From NCBI RefSeq assembly GCF_016086655.4, contig NC_052142.2:4902422-4966421 (forward strand): a stretch of DNA of 64,000 nucleotides, in the 5' to 3' direction. Shown one piece after another: positions 46,331 through 59,600 of the stretch. The translations under genes were made by a program, and so were the position numbers. Under the pieces are notes generated by a model. The model was given only the letters and a program-made list of their open reading frames with translations, was not told the DNA's origin and searched no databases. Position 1 is the stretch's first letter; every line of letters begins with the position of its first letter. This DNA comes from Lepeophtheirus salmonis (taxonomy: Eukaryota; Arthropoda; Copepoda; Siphonostomatoida; Caligidae).

Positions 46331-49139
46331 GAAGGGTTCTACCCTTCCCCTCACCAAAAAGGAGTTTTTCTTAATACTAGAGAACCATTCTATATGTTAT
46401 ACAGTGCAGCCAAGATTTAAATTTTTGAAATATTTCATAAAAATTCCAAAAAAATATAAATATATAATCCACGGAGGATTTAAAATTTTAAAAACGGTAA
46501 TTGGAGGGCTGTAATAAGTTTTTTGGACAACCCCAAAAGGGGGGCGGAGGGTAAAAAATTGCAATTTTTTTCGAACTTCATAAATATATGTCTCCTAAAT
46601 GCAATGTCTACTCTCTTGCAATAATTGTCTCCCGACGCGTTCATACCCATTGGGACTCCTGTAAATCTCTTCCTCCTCGTGTTTGTGAGGGACCTGCTAC
46701 TTTCATTAAGGGAAACCTTGCCAGTATCTCTAAACTGTTCTTAGTGTAAAACATGATGAAGAATTGAGGTTGCTATTTAGTTCAGTGTTGGAAAACGTTG
46801 AATCGGTCGCTTAACATATTTTTTCAGACTCTTGTAGTCTGCTAGCGTTCTCACTCTGTCCTTGATTTCCTTTGGTACAATATGGATAGGACTGCCAATT
46901 CTGTCGAACCTTTACTTGTATTAGTTTGTAAACATGGCGACAATGAGTAGCTCCACATTGCAAAAAAATAATACCACTCCCTAAATAATAGTTATGATAA
47001 TCCGGTCGACTACTAGCTACAGCTCTTTAATTTTATTAACTATTATTATTTTATAGGGTGTTTATTTATATTTCTCATAATGCACATACAGAATTAAAAC
47101 AATATAAAATGTTAGGAAGAATTGCGTTATAAAAACATAAATAAGCATTATAGTATAAAATTAGACTACCTAACCAAGACCTAACAACAATACAAGTATC
47201 GAGTAACTAATTAATAATAACAAAAATGAAATAATATACAACTGGTGAAAAAATCCTCCATTTAAAACTTTGATCTCTTCATATACATGGTTCATACCGT
47301 AGGACGATCCTCTTCAATGTCGAATAGTATCGGAGGGAATCAGAAATGCGATACCAAATCATCTGATGGGCGTAGACCCAGGATGTACCATCCAAGTTTG
47401 GGATTTTGATATAAAAAGAAGAATATCTCGTAGAGGCAGATATAATTATTGACCTTAAATCTAACCTGCAAATATTTTCACGCTTAGTTAGCTTTGATGC
47501 GATGAGAGCCTTGGCAATTAGCAAAGCAAAATGCATGGCTAGACTTTCGTGTGGCGATTTTCTGGATAAAATTAACGCTTTCCCCTATGTTGTGTGTTGT
47601 AATTCCTATGTTCAATAATAATAACTCTTTAAGTATTCTCACAAAAGGACTATCAACGAAAGAATGCTGAGTACTAAGAGCTTCCCGTAGTCACTACAAG
47701 GACTATTGAATAAGAGGTAATTTGTGGGTATCTAAAATTGTGAAATAAATTTATTTCCTTCCACTACTCCACAGAGGAATTCCCTAATTATTATCAGCCA
47801 AGTGTCTAGCAGTTTCAAAATTCTAACTCATTTTTTGCACACTTCGGGTGCCTCCTCACAATATGATGGTGAATTCTTCATTTTCATGTGCCAGGGACGG
47901 GGATGGTGATGTTTTCTTCTAGATCTCATCAACCGAAAAAAGAAATTATCTTGGTTTAATATTGAGTCTAAGTTTTCATGGAGGTAAGGACAGTAAGAAT
48001 ATTACGCTCCATTGCTTCAATCCCTAAACTTTGAGAATTTTCAAGATTTAAAAAAAAAGCTCTCTCGGATGAATTCTGCCTAATTGTATCTTCCGTTATT
48101 GTCGAATCATAGACAGATTTAGCATACCCTACAATCCTTTGAACATTAGCCTATGAGGGAGAGAGTGAGCTCAAGTACTCATAATTATTTGAGAAGTTAT
48201 GAAAGTGATATTATTAAGTGATAATAAAATTAAAAGTATTCCTTGACGTAAAGTAGTTCTTTCAAAGATGAGTCGGACAACCCAAGAAGTTAATTTCAAG
48301 AATATATAAGAAATAAGAAATGTATGAAGTCCTCCTCTTTAGTAGTCCTCTAATGGATTTAAATTCATTAAAACGAATCCATCTTTCCTTTCCTTGACTC
48401 CGTTTTCCAAATTTTCTTCAGAAAGAGTTTCTAGATAAGTATGGACTGGCTCTCCACATCCTTATTTAGATGCTCAGTTCAATCTTCAGAATCTGTTTGG
48501 TTTGTTTAGTAACCAAGGACTGACTACCAAGATGAGGAGTGTACATTCTTTTGGATAATGATTTTTCAAGATAATTAGAATATAGTCCATTTATGAACTA
48601 CTCATTCACTTGTAGTTGAGGAATGTGACCAATATTTCTTTTCATGAAAGTCAAGATCATTTTTATTGAGGATTATTACTTTCGTACTCCTAAATAAAGA
48701 CAACGACAAAAGTCACCATCAATTTATCCTCATACAGTTTATAGAAATCTAAATACTATATTTATCGGAGCCCTCTGATCTATTGTGCAATGGAAAGAAA
48801 TAACTATCTTTTAATATTTTGTTATAAATTTTCTGGCATTTTTAAATCAGATATTCAGGACTTATATTCATCAATTTGATTATTAGTTTTTATCTTGATA
48901 TTGAATGTATCCATGATGATATTCAGATGGTCCTTTTAAACATATTTTTGTATCCTAAAATCCGTTTCAATTTATTATATATTATTATTTTTATTTAAAC
49001 GTATCATTGTTTTTATTAAGTTAGCAGTAGAAACGCAATTATTTATTTTTAAAAAAACATTGGTTGTTGCTAATATCAAATTAATTGATTTAAGTTTATT
49101 GTATCTCTTGTTTAAATATTATTGAAAATTGCCAACAAT
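46331..49139. other. Unassigned stretch, possibly upstream part of the gypsy relic
   Basis: Minus-strand runs near 46330-46900 could be further decayed pol sequence, but I cannot assign blocks with confidence. The frame 47279-47536 (minus) is unrecognised. AAATAAATTTATTTCCTTCC occurs both near 47743 and near 52144, suggesting a small dispersed repeat. Confidence 0.4.
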
Positions 49140-50165
49140 TTCGTAAATTAGGACAATGAAGTGGATTTGCAGAGTGATGATGAGGATTATAACAGCTTTT
49201 TACATATTTGATTAGAAATGGATAAGACCGAGGTTTGTTTGAAAAATATTAGTATATCCTACTGTAACTGTACAAAAACTAAATTTCAGGCGTCCAAAAT
49301 GGTGATGATCATCAACCTGAGCATTTCCGCGACAGACTTAAATTTGTTAATGAGTACAAAACGACCATCCTGAATTTTCTATTAATTACAACATGGAAGT
49401 ATAGCTTTCGGTCTGCAAGTATAAAATCAGACATCCTCGATCACGATTATTTGACCCACACCTTTAACCAAAATTGGATGAATGACTGTGTCAAAGCATC
49501 TGATCAGGATATCATAAGAATTGTGAAAAATAATCGATTACATGCATCGTCTCCAGCATGGAAAACAGAACGAGGTAGATTTACTACCTCCAAATTTGGT
49601 GATATATGTAAGTCATGTCTTACCAAACTGGAAGATTCAATATATTACAAATATATAGGTATATATATATATCTGCTGCTATTTCTCATGGAAAGGCGCA
49701 CATGAGTCTTCTGGTAAAAAAACTTACGCAATTAAAAAAAAAAATTGTTGGAAAATGAAAGCTTTTTATGGATTCAATATCCCTTTTTGGCTACATCTCC
49801 TGATGGACTTGTGGAAGACTCAATCATGGAGGTGAAATGCCCTTATTCAATACGTTATGATAAAATTGATCTAGGATCTAAATTTCCTTTTTTTTAGATT
49901 TGTGATGGCGATATTAAGTTAAAAATAAAGAACAATTATAACTACCAAATTCAAGGTCAGCTACGAGCCGCAAGGAAATTAAAATATTTTTTTGTAATCT
50001 TACCATTTCAAGATACTTATGTTGAGGAAATTTTTTTAAATATTAAATTCTTTAATGAGGATATACCACCTCCTCTCATCAAATTTTATAATAACATTTT
50101 GTTAATATATATCAAATCAACGATGACAAAACATTTTGATTTCCATGGTATAGGTGGTGTAATGT
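49140..50165 (+). mobile_element. YqaJ-type nuclease gene remnant (transposon-borne)
   Basis: The frame 49451-49705 contains RLHASSPAWKTERGRFTTSK then FGDICKSCLTK, the usual start of a YqaJ/lambda-exonuclease-like recombinase domain. In-frame or near-frame runs downstream give PFLATSPDGLVEDSIMEVKC (49775-49835) with the catalytic-type D...E-x-K arrangement. NYNYQIQGQLRAARKLKYFF (49940-50000) and FFNEDIPPPLIKFYNN (50050-50095) follow. Stops and shifts break it. On its own this could be a domesticated or viral-type nuclease. Its tail-to-tail partner at 50460-51170 suggests it was the accessory ORF of a DNA transposon. Confidence 0.75.
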
Positions 50166-50459
50166 TCTATGTAGGGTCATTTCATCTCGAGGCTTGAGGA
50201 TTATTAGTTTGATAAAGTTGATTATTTGGAATTTTACTTACATACACTTTACCTTACTGACTTCTCTATGAAGAAAGTTAACTGTGATATATTACACCAT
50301 GAAGAGACTTTATAATTGTAAAATATTATTTGAGATATTACTTATTATTTTTTTTCTGCATGTACTTCAAATTAACTATTCCCTAATTTATTAATTTTTT
50401 TGTTAATAACTAATAACAATTTTTTTAAATGTCATTGCTAAATTAAATTCCCTATGTTA

Positions 50460-51170
50460 TTAAAGTTTTACATAATTAACATAAACCCATAAATAATCTG
50501 TCCTACCAAAGAAAGTTTTATGGCGGTCGAGTTCTCCTTCAAAGATTTTATAAGTCTTGGACAGTACTATCGTCTTCTCAAAATGTAATCTTTTAGAAGT
50601 AATTTTTCTCTCATTAATGAATATTGCCCCTGGAAGTTGATGAATTCCTGTCATACCAGCCGACTGTTCACTGTAACATTTTGATTGGTAAATAAATCCT
50701 GCACCATAAATCATGAGTGTATCCCCGAAACTCAGTTGTTTTTTTCATAAATAGGCATAATATTTCGATTATTTGGCGATCACTACAGGAGGTACCTTAA
50801 GCAGGTGATATGTATTACTGTTCTTGTAGGAACTCCATATTGCTCTTAGATCTGCAACATTACTTGGTTTTTTGATTTTGAAGTCAGTGGCATCCAAGAT
50901 CATTCTTTTATTTGGGATTTTCTACTTAAAGTACTCAGGCATGTAGAGGTGTATGATGTCATTGGGAAAGAACAAATCAATTTCCTAAAATTGATAATAC
51001 ATAAAGTTCAACCATGTTTAAAAGACTTTTTCGACTGATGTACGGTGCATTTTAAACAAAGTTTTGGGTCAAAAACATAGTTCGAAGGAGGCATTCCTTG
51101 GTACCATGTAGCTTGAACATATTGTTAATTTTTGGTCAACGGATCTGATTGGTTATCTTCGTTTTGTGTA
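50460..51170 (-). mobile_element. DDE_Tnp_4-type transposase remnant
   Basis: The minus strand encodes a broken DDE transposase of the type annotated as DDE_Tnp_4. Around 50930-50800 it reads MILDATDFKIKKPSNVADLR then WSSYKNSNTYHLLKVPP, matching the IIDxTEFxIxxPS...SxYKxHNTxK block. Near 50750-50690 comes FGDTLMIYGAGFIYQS, like the GDSxMADRGF block. The frame 50714-50460 continues with LPGAIFINERKITSKRLHFE, like the end of the catalytic domain. Upstream, YMPEYFKxKIPNKRMIL fits the sequence before the first Asp. It faces the YqaJ remnant, a pairing known from ISL2EU elements as I recall. Confidence 0.72.
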
Positions 51171-51357
51171 CCACTTCTAAGACCCTCGTTGAGGTTCTCA
51201 GTCTGTACTTACTGCATTAACACATCCAACTATTGATCAGGAATCATAATTATGCTGTTATCATCGATGATTATGTTACTATTCTATAAAAGAGTATGGG
51301 TTTATAAATTAAAATTTCTTATGATGATTTAAAGACCTTAAACTTGCCCCATTTTCG

Positions 51358-51657
51358 ATGTTGAACAAACGAAGATTTTCTTCAAGTGGATTTTTACTTG
51401 CTTGTAACCAAGGAAAAGGGATGGGACCGCATCTCGTTTCATATACTAATATCATTTTTCTACCACAAAAGCTAGAGTTATATTATAACTCTTCTAGCTT
51501 GAAGTGTTGTTTACATAACATAGAGTATGGCGATGACCTCCAGAGTGAACCATTAACGTATTCTCGTCTCAGAGCAATCCGCCATATAAGAAATGTACTT
51601 TCATTTGAAGGAAATCCCAATGATCCTCCACTCGAGCACCAGGGGACAACAAAATAG
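51358..51657 (+). other. Unrecognised 99-codon frame
   Basis: This frame has fairly balanced composition and ends with TYSRLRAIRHIRNVLSFEGN, which looks more protein-like than most frames here. I recognise no domain. It lies just outside the DDE transposase remnant and could be a scrap of the same or a neighbouring element. Confidence 0.3.
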
Positions 51658-54600
51658 ATTATAATAATTACTATGTTACAACTTACAAATATCGCAATAT
51701 TGGAATTTGTAAATATGAAATATTATTAATAAGTATAAGTTGTATAACTATTAACTATAAGTCTTATTAATTGTTAAAGCTAAAGAATTCACCGGAGCAC
51801 ACAACAGTTGATGTAATATTACACAACACTAGCGCCTTCAAGCAATCAATACTTATATTAGGCCAAGCGACAGAGAGTCACACTACCTTGCAGAGAACAT
51901 ATATTTTTTAGTTTGCTAGTGCCTATTGTTTTATTTTGACCTTATTCAGCCTTGATTTTGACAACGTAGTTATAAGTCAGTCGTATAGTTACTAAATCAA
52001 AAGCATAATTCATACTATATCAAAGGAATAAACTTGCATTTCATAAGACATTACTTATTAGTGTAATTTATCAATTGACAATAATTTTATTTTGGATTGA
52101 CACCGGCTATGTAGATAAGGAAATGAAGAAAAAACAGCAGTAAAATAAATTTATTTCCTTCCCCTCCTTTACAAACACTTAAACACCCTCTTGGCAGGTA
52201 GCTGATAATTATCAACCAATTATAATTGAATAAAGTAATGATTTTGACCTTATTCTACCTTTATTTAGACCAACACTTATCTCTCCGTAGTAAATTACTT
52301 TCTGGTAAATAGAAACATGTATTAAGGGAGGGAACATTCTGTTATAATAGCATTTTGAACATCTCTAGTTTTGCCTTTAAGTGTTAAGAATTCAATTTGG
52401 CATTATTTGATAGTGATTTGCCATAAGAATCCCACTGTTTTTTACTGTTGGTTCTCTGCTGGGATTTGGTGAGTCCATGTTAACAATAAAGCGTTAAATA
52501 GGTGACAAATAAGATGCACAGCAGGTAATTTTGTTTAAGCTAATCTAATATATTAAAAAAATAGGATGACGCTTTTAAGTGTGCAGGTAGCTCCGATGAA
52601 TTGAGGAAAAAAAAAAAACTTCATTATCATAACACTAATCTAGGCTACTAAACAATCAAAATTTTGACTTTAGCGCCAAGAACCAGACCTAAATATAGTT
52701 GCTTATTTTGTAACAATTCAATTATTTCAAATAAAATATTTTATTATATATTTGCACTTTTGTAGAAAACAAAACAAATATTTGACACTTGTATCAGCGT
52801 TTTTTCCTTAAAAATCTCAATGTTAATAGATCTATAATATAGAAATATGAAAGTTCTTTTTATGAGTTTCACGAAGTAAATCAAGTATTCCCGATTTAAA
52901 AATTTCAATTACTTTTTATATTAATTGTTCTAGAACTACTTGAAATATATATTAGATTCGCATTTCTATAGTTGAATCACAAGATATTGTATCTTCCAAA
53001 CCCATAACTTTAATCAATATGTATCGCTCCAGCGTTTTCTTTGCTCTCACTCAATATACAGGTTGGACAAGCTATAATAAACCTTTACCATGCATTTTAA
53101 AGAATTTTGATTTTCCAGAACATTTTAAACATAAATTTTCCAATAATTTCAAAAATGAATCAATTCTCGAGGGTTATCTTATATACCATATTTTTTTCCA
53201 TTACTTTTTGGTTTTGCAAGTACAAAAACAAATCGTGTTAGTTTTGTCTTCCTATTTATAATGACAATCACTTTCCTTATTTTTCAAGTCATAATATGCA
53301 GACAAAATTAGTTACCACTTTAGATAATCAGTGTTGGTTCTTTAGAGTGACACGAACTGTCTCTCTCAAAAAGAAATCTTAACTTACAGAAGTAAAAACA
53401 TTATTTCTTATAAATTTAATTTAATTTCCAAAGTTATTTACATTTTTTTTTTTTAATTAAAAAGATAGATTCATACGTTGTCAATTCATTGCTACTTTTT
53501 GCAATTTTATTCTTCTTTTTATTTATGAGTACTTTTAAGGGCTTCCTTATCGACTCTCTTTTTGGGATATACATAAAAACAATATATCATATATTCAGCT
53601 GTTTTTGGCTGTTGACTCTTTCTGATTTAAAGCAGTTCACTCAACGTATTTAGGATTTCAAAGGCTATAAATACATGTTCTCCTGCCTGTAGATACTTTA
53701 AAATTCCAAAACTTCACATAACTACTATTAGTCTTAGTCAATTTTTCCTTTTCTTTTCGGAAGTCAAGGTTTAATGTGAACAAAAAATTGCCATCAGAGA
53801 TATTATCAAAATTTGGAAAATTGAACAAGAAAAGATTCCGGATTAAATAAAACATGTCCCAGTCATCCCATGGACTTGAATATTTACTATTTATATTTTA
53901 AAAGTAAACTTAAGGTACACGCAAATATCATCAAATTATTTGATGTGATATTACCTGACGAATTAAATTATCAATAACTAAAATGGGCATCAATAACTGA
54001 GGTGGAATATTAATTTTGTCATATATGAAGCAAAGTGGAGTCCAACTTACTTCTAATTAAAAGCGAGTGGGTTGTTAATGGACTTCAGTTCACATCCATG
54101 TTGAACGTAAGGAAGAATATGTCAACATCATGCCAAATGCGTGAGACATGACAGTCCTGATGTTGGAACTACTGGTGCAAGGGAGCATTCCTATTTCACG
54201 TGGATTTTTTTCCACATAATTCTTACCGCCTTAGCAAGTCAGTTTTAGAGAGCCACATCAAATACATTTAGAGGGATATATACAGTGGTCTCGAGTTTTA
54301 ATTTATCTCTGTGTGCAATTTGTGTATTGGTTATTTATTGGCCGAATATGGTTCTGAATCGTAACAATACTCTAGAAACGTGAACAGTTTTAAAAGATCT
54401 TAAAGTCAAATCTAGATTTGTTGAAGGTTTAAAAACCATTTTTGTGTTTAATAACTTGTTATGACAATTATAAACGTGATTTTAGACCAAGAACATGTCA
54501 TGACCTGAATTTTACTATAAAAGTTTATTATTATTGCACTTCTGATATTCCTACATGTAAAATCTTTACAAATTAAATCTAGGTTATTTTATATTACTCT

Positions 54601-54699
54601 TCTCACATTCATTCATTGGTTCATTATTTAGAATAATGAAATTTTAAAAAATTAGATTTTTTTTTCTTAATACTGCATATAAATATGTATCGGTAGTAG
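51658..54699. other. Unassigned stretch
   Basis: About 3 kb contains no convincing gene. The frames 53019-53261 (plus) and 53658-53855 (minus) are unrecognised. The word AAATAAATTTATTTCCTTCC near 52144 is shared with 47743. Confidence 0.45.
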
Positions 54700-54785
54700 T
54701 GCCCCAATTCCGATATCTGATAGTTTAAAAACGCTGATTCTTGCCGATTTCGATACTGTTTCCGATGCATCGGTAAATTCCTACT
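54695..54785. repeat. Degenerate CCGAT/ATCGG word tract
   Basis: TATCGG, CCGATATC, GCCGATTTCGATAC, TCCGATGCATCGG and similar words recur in both orientations over about 90 bp. This is a decayed simple-sequence or transposon-terminal tract. Confidence 0.5.
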
Positions 54786-55054
54786 TTTTACTTCTATGAA
54801 TTTAAAATATTTAATTGCATGTGCAAATAATTTATATCATTCTCCACGATATATATATATACTAGTACTTGTATTTGAGTTTAACATTGAGATCCACGCT
54901 AAAGTTAGTTGTTTCTTATTAATGATACTTCAATAGTCTGATCTTTTCTGGAACTAGTCCACTTTATTTTCAGAAGAAAAAAGTTGATCAGTAAATTATG
55001 AACAATGTCATTAGAGGATGCCACAAGACAATGTGTTATGGCGTTATTAAACCT

Positions 55055-55430
55055 TCACATAAATAAACTTACAATGATCTATGTCTTGATAAGATTTTTG
55101 AGCATCTGATTCCATTTGACGTCCATAAAGAAAATTAGGAGGATATAAAGCAGATTGTAAAATAATAGTTCTGTCCTCTAGAATCTTTCTTAGTACATTC
55201 AAATTTATGAGCCTTCAAATACTTATTATATTTTTCTTTTGTAAAAACTACAATGAATGAAAGACTCGCCAACAGTTCGATAAAATACATTGCAAGATTG
55301 TTCAATTGTTATTTTGATATTTTTTTGGATAGTATTCGTTCTCCAGAGCCGAAATTTCATCACTAAGAATCCCTGATTTATTATAGAAATTCATAACAAT
55401 CAATGATCTTCTTATCGATGATCGAATAAC
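55055..55430 (-). other. Protein-like segment with a possible splice donor, unknown
   Basis: The minus strand reads EVIRSSIRRSLIVMNFYNKS and GILSDEISALENEYYPKKYQ (55430-55325). After frame changes it reads ILEDRTIILQSALYPPNFLY and GRQMESDAQKSYQDIDH (55185-55065). The last run meets a strong donor-like CATT/gtaagt. The composition looks coding, but frame breaks in the middle suggest a decayed element or two separate exons. I recognise no family, and it does not resemble the missing first Wnt exon. Confidence 0.35.
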
Positions 55431-55435
55431 TTCAG

Positions 55436-55512
55436 GAAATTTTGGATCAGAAGCTTTTGGAATGTCGTGTTGAGTTTTCCTACTATCGGCTATTAGAGTA
55501 TGAAAAAAATAT
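55436..55512 (+). other. Possible small exon on the plus strand
   Basis: A 77-bp stretch is open in one frame (EILDQKLLECRVEFSYYRLL then EYEKNI). It is bounded by AACTTCAG on the left and ATTG/gtaagt on the right, so it fits an internal exon with phase 0 in and phase 1 out. No neighbouring exon was found and the product is unknown. It may be chance, since the opposite strand is also protein-like nearby. Confidence 0.25.
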
Positions 55513-56269
55513 TGGTAAGTTTAATTTATGGAAAATAGTTTCCTTTTTTATATTACTTTATATATCGATGAATACTAAACATCGAGATGGAATCGGTCAA
55601 GATCTTATTGTAGTACTTTACAACTCCTCTTCATCTGGCTGTAATATGTGAGGCTGATGCATTTTGTTTGTCACTAATTTCAGCACTTTTTTCCTTTAGA
55701 ATATACAGAAAGAAGCTTCTGCAAAGACTATAGCCCCTCTGCTCGTCGTCGGTATTTCTTAACAATATTTCACAGTTTACCATCAAAAACAGAGCAAATG
55801 CATGTTAACACATTCAATTCACTTCAGCAACAAATCTGCAGGCACTAACTTGAAGGATAGGATTAAAGGACAACTTAATTTTCCTTAATTGACGTGGCTT
55901 TCAACCAGTTGGCTGTTACAATAGTCCAAACTTCTTTTTTCTAGCAAAATATAAATGTGATTGAGCATGTTGTCACAGTTTTCCACAATGTTTTTGTTAA
56001 AGTGTATCTTTGAAACAACTAACTCAAATCCTTTACAAAGGAATATCGATTTTTTGTTATGTATAAAAAAGTTCCAAAATTAATTAATAAAGTGGATTAT
56101 ATGATTATGTACGCAATACTTTACTTAAAAAATTACTTTGAATATTAAGCATATTTAAACTGGGGTTTATCCACTTCTCTATAAAATATTAATTATTTAA
56201 TTGAATTATTCATACAATCGGCCTGAACTACACATTGTATAACTGATAACAGTAGTATAAACAAGTTAA

Positions 56270-56610
56270 ATGGACGCACAACAACATATGTACATTCAGG
56301 CTCTAAAGGTTATAGAAAATACAGAGAATAATCTTCATGTTTCTGAAAATACAGGAATGTTCAAAAGACCTTCATTATCTGCTCTGGAAAACATTGTCGT
56401 TTCTGTTTCGGCAGAAACAAACAAAATTGCAAACTTAATTACTCAAAAAATCATTTAGAAGGAAATATAAAATTAATAATGGAGAGACTAATAAAGAGAG
56501 GAGTGCTAATAAAACCACTTCTTTGTCTAAGCTTACTAGTTATCCATACGATTTTATAAATGATGTCCGTAATAATGTAGAAAATTCATCCTAAAGATTT
56601 CTAACTACAG
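56270..56610 (+). other. Short ORF with probable A-run frameshift, unknown
   Basis: The frame from ATG at 56270 runs 62 codons (MDAQQHMYIQALKVIENTEN...). It has balanced amphipathic sequence to ITQK, then stops after a run of six A at 56445-56450. The neighbouring frame continues directly as SFRRKYKINNGETNKERSAN and KLTSYPYDFINDVRNNVENS to a stop near 56598. A one-base change in the A run would explain the break. About 110 codons in total resemble no family I know; it may be a retroelement scrap. Confidence 0.35.
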
Positions 56611-59600
56611 AAGCAAGCAAAGTTCATAATAACTAAAGACTAAGGGTGATAATTTTGGTAAGAATAGAAAAGCGTGCGAGGAGAAGAGAAGAAATACTTA
56701 TGGCATCATTGATTAAATAATATACATCTTCTTCTATCAATCATGAACGTTATCATTCCCGAAAACAACTACTTAAATGGTCACAATAACGGGGGTAGTT
56801 ACATTGGGTGTATCATTATAATTAGCAATTGTGTATTCATGATAATAGTATGTTGTTATATAATCATAAATAACGGGGAAAAATCTTTCTTGATGCTCTT
56901 AATAAGGAGTAATATTGCCGGGCATTACTACATAATTATCTTTTGCACTAAATCTTTACGATGGATTTAATTCTAACATTTTTTTATTAGTATATTTATT
57001 GTCTAATTTTATGATTTTGACATTTACTTTATCATTAATAATTAGATAGATCTCATCGGTAGAAATATGTCTATCCTGTGTACAATTGTATATAGCAACT
57101 TCCACATGAAGAAGAGGGGTGATTATCTTTTTGATTAAACTCCACGTCTCGCTTGTGTCTTGCAACCTAAAGTTATGACATATTTAACTGGATTCCGATG
57201 TCAGAACAAGAAAATATTATTTGGATCAATCTATTATTTCAATATTCTGTATATATAATTTATTGTTATTAGGTATAGGATTCCAATTGTTCAATTTTGT
57301 ATATTTAACATAAATGTATGATGGTATATTAATTAGTATGTAGATTATATTTAATTAAAGCCTTCTTTTTTAAACTTTGAACTTCAAATATATTTCGAAA
57401 TACCCTACTTTGTCATTTCATTACCTATTATTCTGAGAATAATGTTCATAATGAATTACAATTTCATGTAGTGTGACGTTTTCAAATCTACTGTAACGGA
57501 TAAAAAACGTCGAAGTCAATTATACGTAGTATATATTCATTAAACATTTTGCTAATAAATACATTCGTTATACCCTCAAAAATCATAATAAAGCAGGCAG
57601 ATGATAATCACATCAGTATTTTAAACAATGATACCATATGTCTTTTTTTTTCTCCTTCTCCTTGCACGTGTTTTTCTCTACAATATTATAACTTTACTAA
57701 TCACTCATCAACGCTCACAAAGTCTAGCCACAATAAAAAAAAATGAATATATGGTATAAGTCTAAAAAGAATAGTAACTGTGTAAAAATCTATAAACTTC
57801 ACGAGGCATATCAGAGTCAAAGTAGTTTGGATTACTGGACAAAAAGATAATTTTAAAAGGAATTCATTTAAATTCAACAAAAGTATTTTCATGGGTCCCG
57901 AGGAGCTGATAAAGTCTTTATGTATCATTAGTGAATACTGGAAGCAAATGATTAAAGTATGACAATTCATTTTGAATTTAGTTCTTCCTATGCCGGTTGT
58001 AGACGACAAATTGAACTTGAAGCATAAATGAAACACAAGTGAGAAACTCTTCATAACATAAAAAATTTCAACAATTTATACAATTGTGGATTAAGGCCAC
58101 AGAAGCAACACCAATGATTTTCCTGTTAATTCATAGAATTTAAAAAAATGATTAAGTAGTATAATACAAAGTTGTTGTCCTCCTTTCCTGGACCACTTGG
58201 CATTGGACAGCATACTTCTTTCAAGTATCTGCAAGAAAACCTCTGTAAGCCAAATAGTGGATTTCCATGCTGATTTGGTACTCAGAAACTTAAAAATATA
58301 TTGTGGAGTCCTTGAACAGACTCGCCAGAAAAGTGGTTCGGGACAAGAATCGCTATTTCATGTCATTTTACGAATAAATCGACAGTTGGGCATGTAAAAA
58401 AAGGCCGCACATTCTGTTAATCCGTTGTATAGATGTCTAGACATTGGTTCTACAATTACATATGAATGCCGTACGTAGTGCACATAACCAATTACTTTCT
58501 GAGTTAACATTACGAATAATCAATAACAATTGGAGATTGGCTTGTAATGTCATCCCTACACACATATTGCACAATAAAATAGAATATATAATCACGGTAT
58601 TTCTATTTCTTCTTTATGCAGCAAGAAGTAACGACTCTTACATACCTATTGGACTGGACAAACACCTTAAAAGATCCTATGGAGTGCTGGATAGGTGCAA
58701 TATTACTCAACAGAATGTTTACCGTTAGAGTAACTGGGAGAATAGCAAACAAAACATGTATTCTCAAACCTTTTTTTACATGTGCACAGTTAATTTACAA
58801 ATATGTGACTTCTGACTTTTTTATTATAATTTATCCCTTGAAATATCTTTTTTGTACATTATACTTACTTATAAATAAAAAATTTATGTCCCATAGACCT
58901 CTACAGATCTATATAGTAAGTAATATTAATTATAGTATGACCCCAAAAATAGTCATTTAAATAGAAATATCAAGATCCCATTTAAGAATTTTTTTTTTTT
59001 TTTGTGAGTGTGCTTTTTTTTTAAAAAAAGAACATTTCATCAATATCAAGATTATTAGAAATACAAGGTTATACCATAACGCTTTTCCCAATGATGTTTG
59101 ACTTCCACCACGCTTTTTAATAAAGACGTCAAAGAGTATATACTATTACTATTCATCATATAATTTCTAGTATTATATGGTGTTAATATACCGTTGTTAT
59201 TCAATATGACGTCAAAATTTCTCTCTTACCTAGCAGTCGATACGGTACATCAAATTGAAAATTCTAGCAAACCCGATCACACGATGGTCTAACCTTGAAT
59301 TTCTATTAACATTGATCAACATCTAGTTTTTTTTATTATTAAATGTTGTTTTTTACAAATAAAATTTATAAAATAAAATCATATTTAATCTATAAATTCA
59401 ATAAGGATTATAACTCTAGTATGATCATATAAATATAAAAATATTTGCTTCGAAAGAAGATCCTTCATTTTACTTGATTTTTTTTTTTTTGATTACTTAT
59501 AATTTAGGAACTGTATTGAAAATAACTCAATAAATAATTTATTCTTCAAACCTACTTCGTGATTTGTTTATAAGTTGCACGCAACTAGAATATCGTCCAA

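Noticed and set aside
57701..58054. A 117-codon minus-strand frame.
   Set aside because: It is hydrophobic, AT-driven and unrecognised; no neighbours or signals support it.
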